Origin: JAGLOK01 sp963676355
GTDB lineage: Bacteria; Bacillota; Clostridia; Christensenellales; UMGS416
NCBI GenBank assembly: GCA_963676355.1
Contig: OY781093.1
Location: 2,170,001 to 2,234,000 of the forward strand
Length of the DNA stretch: 64,000 bases
Direction: 5' to 3'
Made by a program: the position numbers and the translations under genes
Part shown: one piece after another, positions 61,662 through 64,000 of the stretch
How the letters are laid out: each line of letters opens with the position of its first letter
How positions within the stretch are numbered: the first letter of the stretch is position 1
Notes under the pieces: generated by a model
What the model saw: only the letters and a program-made list of their open reading frames with translations
Database searches by the model: none
What the model was told of the DNA's origin: nothing

Positions 61662-63257
61662 TTAATTCATACTGTTTAGCTTTTCACAGACCTCATTATA
61701 GCTTTCTTCCAGCACCTCTCTAACGTCTCCCTTTTTAGGAAAAGTCATTCTTGAAACCAAGTCCGCTTTCTTCATTTCCAGAAGCATTTTCTCTTGTGCG
61801 CTTTTCATTGCAAGTTTCGGTTTTTCTTTTGTATGAATTTTTTTGTTTTTTATAACAATCTCTTTGTCTGTGACCTTTTTTCTAAAATATCTGTCATGAG
61901 AAACCAAGAGCATTGTTCCGTCAAATGAACTTAGCATATCTTCTAGTGCTTCAAGCACATAAATATCAAGATAGTTTGTAGGCTCATCAAGAATTATTAT
62001 GGAGTATCCTCCGCATATTATTTTGGCCAGACTAACTTTGCAGCGTTCGCCTCCCGACAAAACAGTAACTTTTTTAAATACTGCATCCCTTCTTATTCCA
62101 AGGCGTCCAAGCACCGTGCGAATCATATGTTCGGGAAAAGTGCTGTCTTTTTTCACGTTTTCCAAAACAGTTGCATTTTCATCAAGATTGTTTAGATCCT
62201 GTCTGTAATACCCCACTACTGCGCCGTTTGCGATTTTAACTCCATCAAGCTCATTATAAATGCAATTAAGCAAAGTGGTTTTTCCGCATCCGTTAAACCC
62301 TGAAAAAGATATTTTTTCTCCCCTTTTTATGAAAATTGAAATATCTTTTAAAATTTCTTTATCACCATATGAAAAATTTAGCTTACGGACTGTCACAGCA
62401 GTTTTTGATACATAGTCAGAAGATATATTTGCCTTCATTTTAAATGATAACTCATCTCTTGGCTTGTCCACCTTTTCCAAGCGTTCTAGCCGTCTTTTTA
62501 TCTGCTTTGAAGCCTGCTCCACTTTTCCTGCTCTTTGGCGCACTTCCATTCGGTGGAGTCTCGCCTCACTGTTACCCATTCTTTTGGGCGGATTCTTCAT
62601 AGATTTAGCCTTTGAAGCCCTGTTTCGCGCAGCACCTTCCAGATGCCTTTTTTCTGTCTCATACTTTTCAAACGCATCCCATGCGCTTTTTCTTTTTAAT
62701 TCCTTCTGCTGTTTATATGAAGAATAGTTGCCATGAAACTCTGTAAAAACTCCATCTTCAACTTCCCATATTTTGTTACACACTTTGTCAAGCAGTGCTC
62801 TGTCGTGACTTACAAGAATAATTGTTCCTTTGTAGCTTAGAAGCGAGTGCTCAAGCTGCATAATTCCATCCTCATCAAGGTTTGATGTTGGCTCATCGCA
62901 TATGAGCAATTGCGAAGATGTAGAGAATGCCTTTGCAAGCTTTCTCCTTGTTATCTCGCCACCGCTATTGGCACTTTCGGGCACTTTCCACTCTTTTTTT
63001 GATATTTCAGAAATCTCTCCCTGCGCCTCTCTAAGCTGCGGCACATAGACATGCGAAACTTTTAAGTCTATATCTCCTGATGAAGGCTCAATCATGCCGC
63101 AAATGATTTCAAGCAAAGTTGTCTTACCTGCACCATTAGGGCCCACTATTCCTATCCTATCATTTGAGTCTGCGTCCAGTCTGTCTATTTTAAAGAGCGT
63201 TCTTGCTCCATATTCCATCGATAAATCTTTTATGTGTAATGTGTAAATAAAAAACAC
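61662..63257 (-). CDS. ABC-F type ATPase, antibiotic-resistance (ribosomal protection) type
   Basis: ABC-F proteins bind the ribosomal E site; those of the resistance group displace antibiotics such as macrolides, lincosamides and pleuromutilins. The 531-residue protein has two ABC domains with Walker A GPNGAGKTT near 40 and GFNGCGKTT near 345, signatures NSGGEITRRK and LSGGERCKV, Walker B ICDEPTSNLDED and ILDEPTNYLDIY, and a long basic interdomain linker (about 190-280). There are no membrane helices. The GTG at 63257 overlaps the GGGAGG site; an ATT at 63248 has the ideal 8-base spacing and may be the real start. A structured leader precedes it. Confidence 0.93.
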   Translation of the reverse strand: MFFIYTLHIKDLSMEYGARTLFKIDRLDADSNDRIGIVGPNGAGKTTLLEIICGMIEPSSGDIDLKVSHVYVPQLREAQGEISEISKKEWKVPESANSGGEITRRKLAKAFSTSSQLLICDEPTSNLDEDGIMQLEHSLLSYKGTIILVSHDRALLDKVCNKIWEVEDGVFTEFHGNYSSYKQQKELKRKSAWDAFEKYETEKRHLEGAARNRASKAKSMKNPPKRMGNSEARLHRMEVRQRAGKVEQASKQIKRRLERLEKVDKPRDELSFKMKANISSDYVSKTAVTVRKLNFSYGDKEILKDISIFIKRGEKISFSGFNGCGKTTLLNCIYNELDGVKIANGAVVGYYRQDLNNLDENATVLENVKKDSTFPEHMIRTVLGRLGIRRDAVFKKVTVLSGGERCKVSLAKIICGGYSIIILDEPTNYLDIYVLEALEDMLSSFDGTMLLVSHDRYFRKKVTDKEIVIKNKKIHTKEKPKLAMKSAQEKMLLEMKKADLVSRMTFPKKGDVREVLEESYNEVCEKLNSMN

Positions 63258-63355
63258 CTCCCAAAGGCATGACGTGAACGAGCAAACAGACTATGCCTAA
63301 TAAAAGACATAATAAAAGCAGATGCCACAGTTCTTGTCATGCAAATAACCAGCAT
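63230..63355 (-). CDS. Putative leader peptide of the ABC-F gene
   Basis: An open frame of 41 residues starts MLVICMTRTVASAFIMSF and continues IRHSLFARSRHAFGR, ending in a TAA that overlaps the ABC-F start region out of frame. GGAG lies six bases before its ATG, and both are inside a hairpin (GCATATGG pairing with CCATATGC). Leader peptides that stall ribosomes in the presence of antibiotics commonly control resistance ABC-F genes. Confidence 0.6.
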   Translation of the reverse strand: MLVICMTRTVASAFIMSFIRHSLFARSRHAFGRCFLFTHYT

Positions 63356-63450
63356 ATGGTGCTCCATATGCCAAAGTTCACATCCAACTAACTGTATTAT
63401 CTACTTCCTCATTCTATTCGTCTAAACCTCCAAGGTGTTTTATCAGAATC

Positions 63451-63479
63451 ATTATATTTACTTCACTAAGAAATGTCAA
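63451..63479 (-). promoter_or_regulatory. Promoter of the ABC-F leader and gene
   Basis: Consensus TTGACA and TATAAT are exactly 17 bases apart on the minus strand. The predicted start at about 63444 leaves a leader of almost 190 bases. Confidence 0.85.
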
Positions 63480-63511
63480 CTTAATTGATATTTTTAGTCT
63501 GTAAATTATGT

Positions 63512-63517
63512 TATAAT
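63512..63517 (+). promoter_or_regulatory. Possible -10 box of rqcH
   Basis: A perfect TATAAT lies on the plus strand 28 bases before the rqcH start. The matching -35 region is poor. Confidence 0.4.
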
Positions 63518-63544
63518 GCCCATAGTAATTTACGAGGTATATTT

Positions 63545-64000
63545 ATGGCACTGGACGCAACTACAGTTTACGCACTGGCAAATGAGCTCAACACACAGCT
63601 TGAAGATGGAAAGATAGAAAAAGTACATCAGGGCGAGGCGCATCAGCTCACTTTTTCTGTGCGTGCAAATAGAAAAAGCTTTAAGCTTCTGCTTTCAGCA
63701 TCTTCATCCTACCCAAGAGTTCACTTAATCAATGAAGCTGCAATGAACCCGCAAAGCCCACCAATGTTTTGTATGTTGCTTCGCAAAAGGCTCATATCAG
63801 GTCGCATAAAATCAGTCGAGCAGATTGATATGGAGCGTATTATAAAGATTACAATCTCTTCAAGAGATGAACTCTCGCGCGAAAATACATACTATCTTTA
63901 TTGCGAGATGATGGGCAGACATTCAAACATTATCCTTGTCGGAGAAGATAACAATATAATCGATTCTATCAAGCGTGTAGACGAGTCAAAAAGCCGTGTG
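63545..64000 (+). CDS. rqcH: RqcH/NFACT-type protein (start, cut by window edge)
   Basis: The first 152 residues of an NFACT protein (RqcH, also called FbpA) lie inside the window. RqcH binds obstructed 50S subunits and adds C-terminal alanine tails to stalled nascent chains for degradation. The visible part shows the family start MALDATTVYALANEL, then KIEKVHQ, YPRVHLI, SPPMFCMLLRKRLISGRI and CEMMGRHSNIILV, which is the NFACT-N domain. The ribosome site GAGGT is good. The gene continues past the right edge. Confidence 0.93.
   Translation, partial: MALDATTVYALANELNTQLEDGKIEKVHQGEAHQLTFSVRANRKSFKLLLSASSSYPRVHLINEAAMNPQSPPMFCMLLRKRLISGRIKSVEQIDMERIIKITISSRDELSRENTYYLYCEMMGRHSNIILVGEDNNIIDSIKRVDESKSRV

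Noticed and set aside
1..64000. CRISPR arrays, insertion sequences and rRNA operons
   Set aside because: No regularly spaced repeats, transposase genes or rRNA sequence were seen on reading through the window.

Overview
The window reads as a chromosomal segment of a moderately AT-rich Gram-positive anaerobe of the class Clostridia. Supporting signs are a division and cell wall (dcw) cluster in Firmicutes order, a T-box leader before metG, an asp23-amaP-DUF2273-nusB stress cluster, a SCIFF peptide with its radical SAM maturase, the TatD-linked radical SAM family, and an OLE RNA next to its membrane partner. MurE carries the DNPR motif, which points to meso-diaminopimelate peptidoglycan. Sporulation genes that usually sit in several of these neighbourhoods are absent (spoIIGA-sigE-sigG after ftsZ, spoIIIA between efp and asp23, spoIVB-spo0A after recN), so a non-sporulating lineage is likely. 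Almost all genes are on the minus strand; the plus strand carries a CAP-domain protein, an AbrB-like regulator, a possible micro-ORF and rqcH.

Regions, in window order. 1-547: start of secD. 695-13320: dcw operon, transcribed mraZ-rsmH-ftsL-pbp-murE-mraY-murD-ftsW-divIB-ftsA-ftsZ from a sigma-A promoter with three tandem MraZ boxes; murG is missing. 13603-15649: metallophosphoesterase, zinc-ribbon protein, secreted CAP protein. 15681-20070: metG-tatD-radical SAM-amidohydrolase operon behind a Met T-box. 20211-27508: AbrB-like regulator, rsmI, an N6-methyltransferase, a TlpA-like lipoprotein and a four-gene Gld-type ABC system. 27737-38381: recN, argR, nadK, tlyA, dxs, oapA, OLE RNA, a PAP2-like protein, ispA, xseB, xseA, folD. 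38461-41806: nusB, DUF2273, amaP, asp23, efp, pepP. 41846-47634: endonuclease IV-like protein, yqeG, SCIFF maturase and SCIFF peptide, pgeF, nrdR, a CapA-like protein. 47890-50322: an unusual lipoprotein joining a zinc-peptidase-like domain to a DJ-1/PfpI domain, coupled to a PadR regulator with a palindromic operator. 50504-55737: tRNA-Val, yigZ, tyrS, a polytopic membrane protein, glpP, rdgB, rph. 55866-59357: two large AT-rich membrane proteins. 59474-61564: a nucleotidyltransferase-like protein, a small polymerase-linked protein and an SOS-type Y-family polymerase. 61662-64000: an antibiotic-resistance-type ABC-F gene with a long structured leader and leader ORF, and the divergent start of rqcH.

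The most striking observations are: the only class B penicillin-binding protein of the dcw cluster has lost the residues of all three transpeptidase motifs while keeping its overall fold and PASTA domains; an OLE RNA with its own promoter; the metallopeptidase/DJ-1 lipoprotein with PadR control; an attenuator-like leader before the ABC-F gene; and extra inverted MraZ-like box clusters upstream of mraZ. Assignments rest on motif reading and gene order only; no database search was run.
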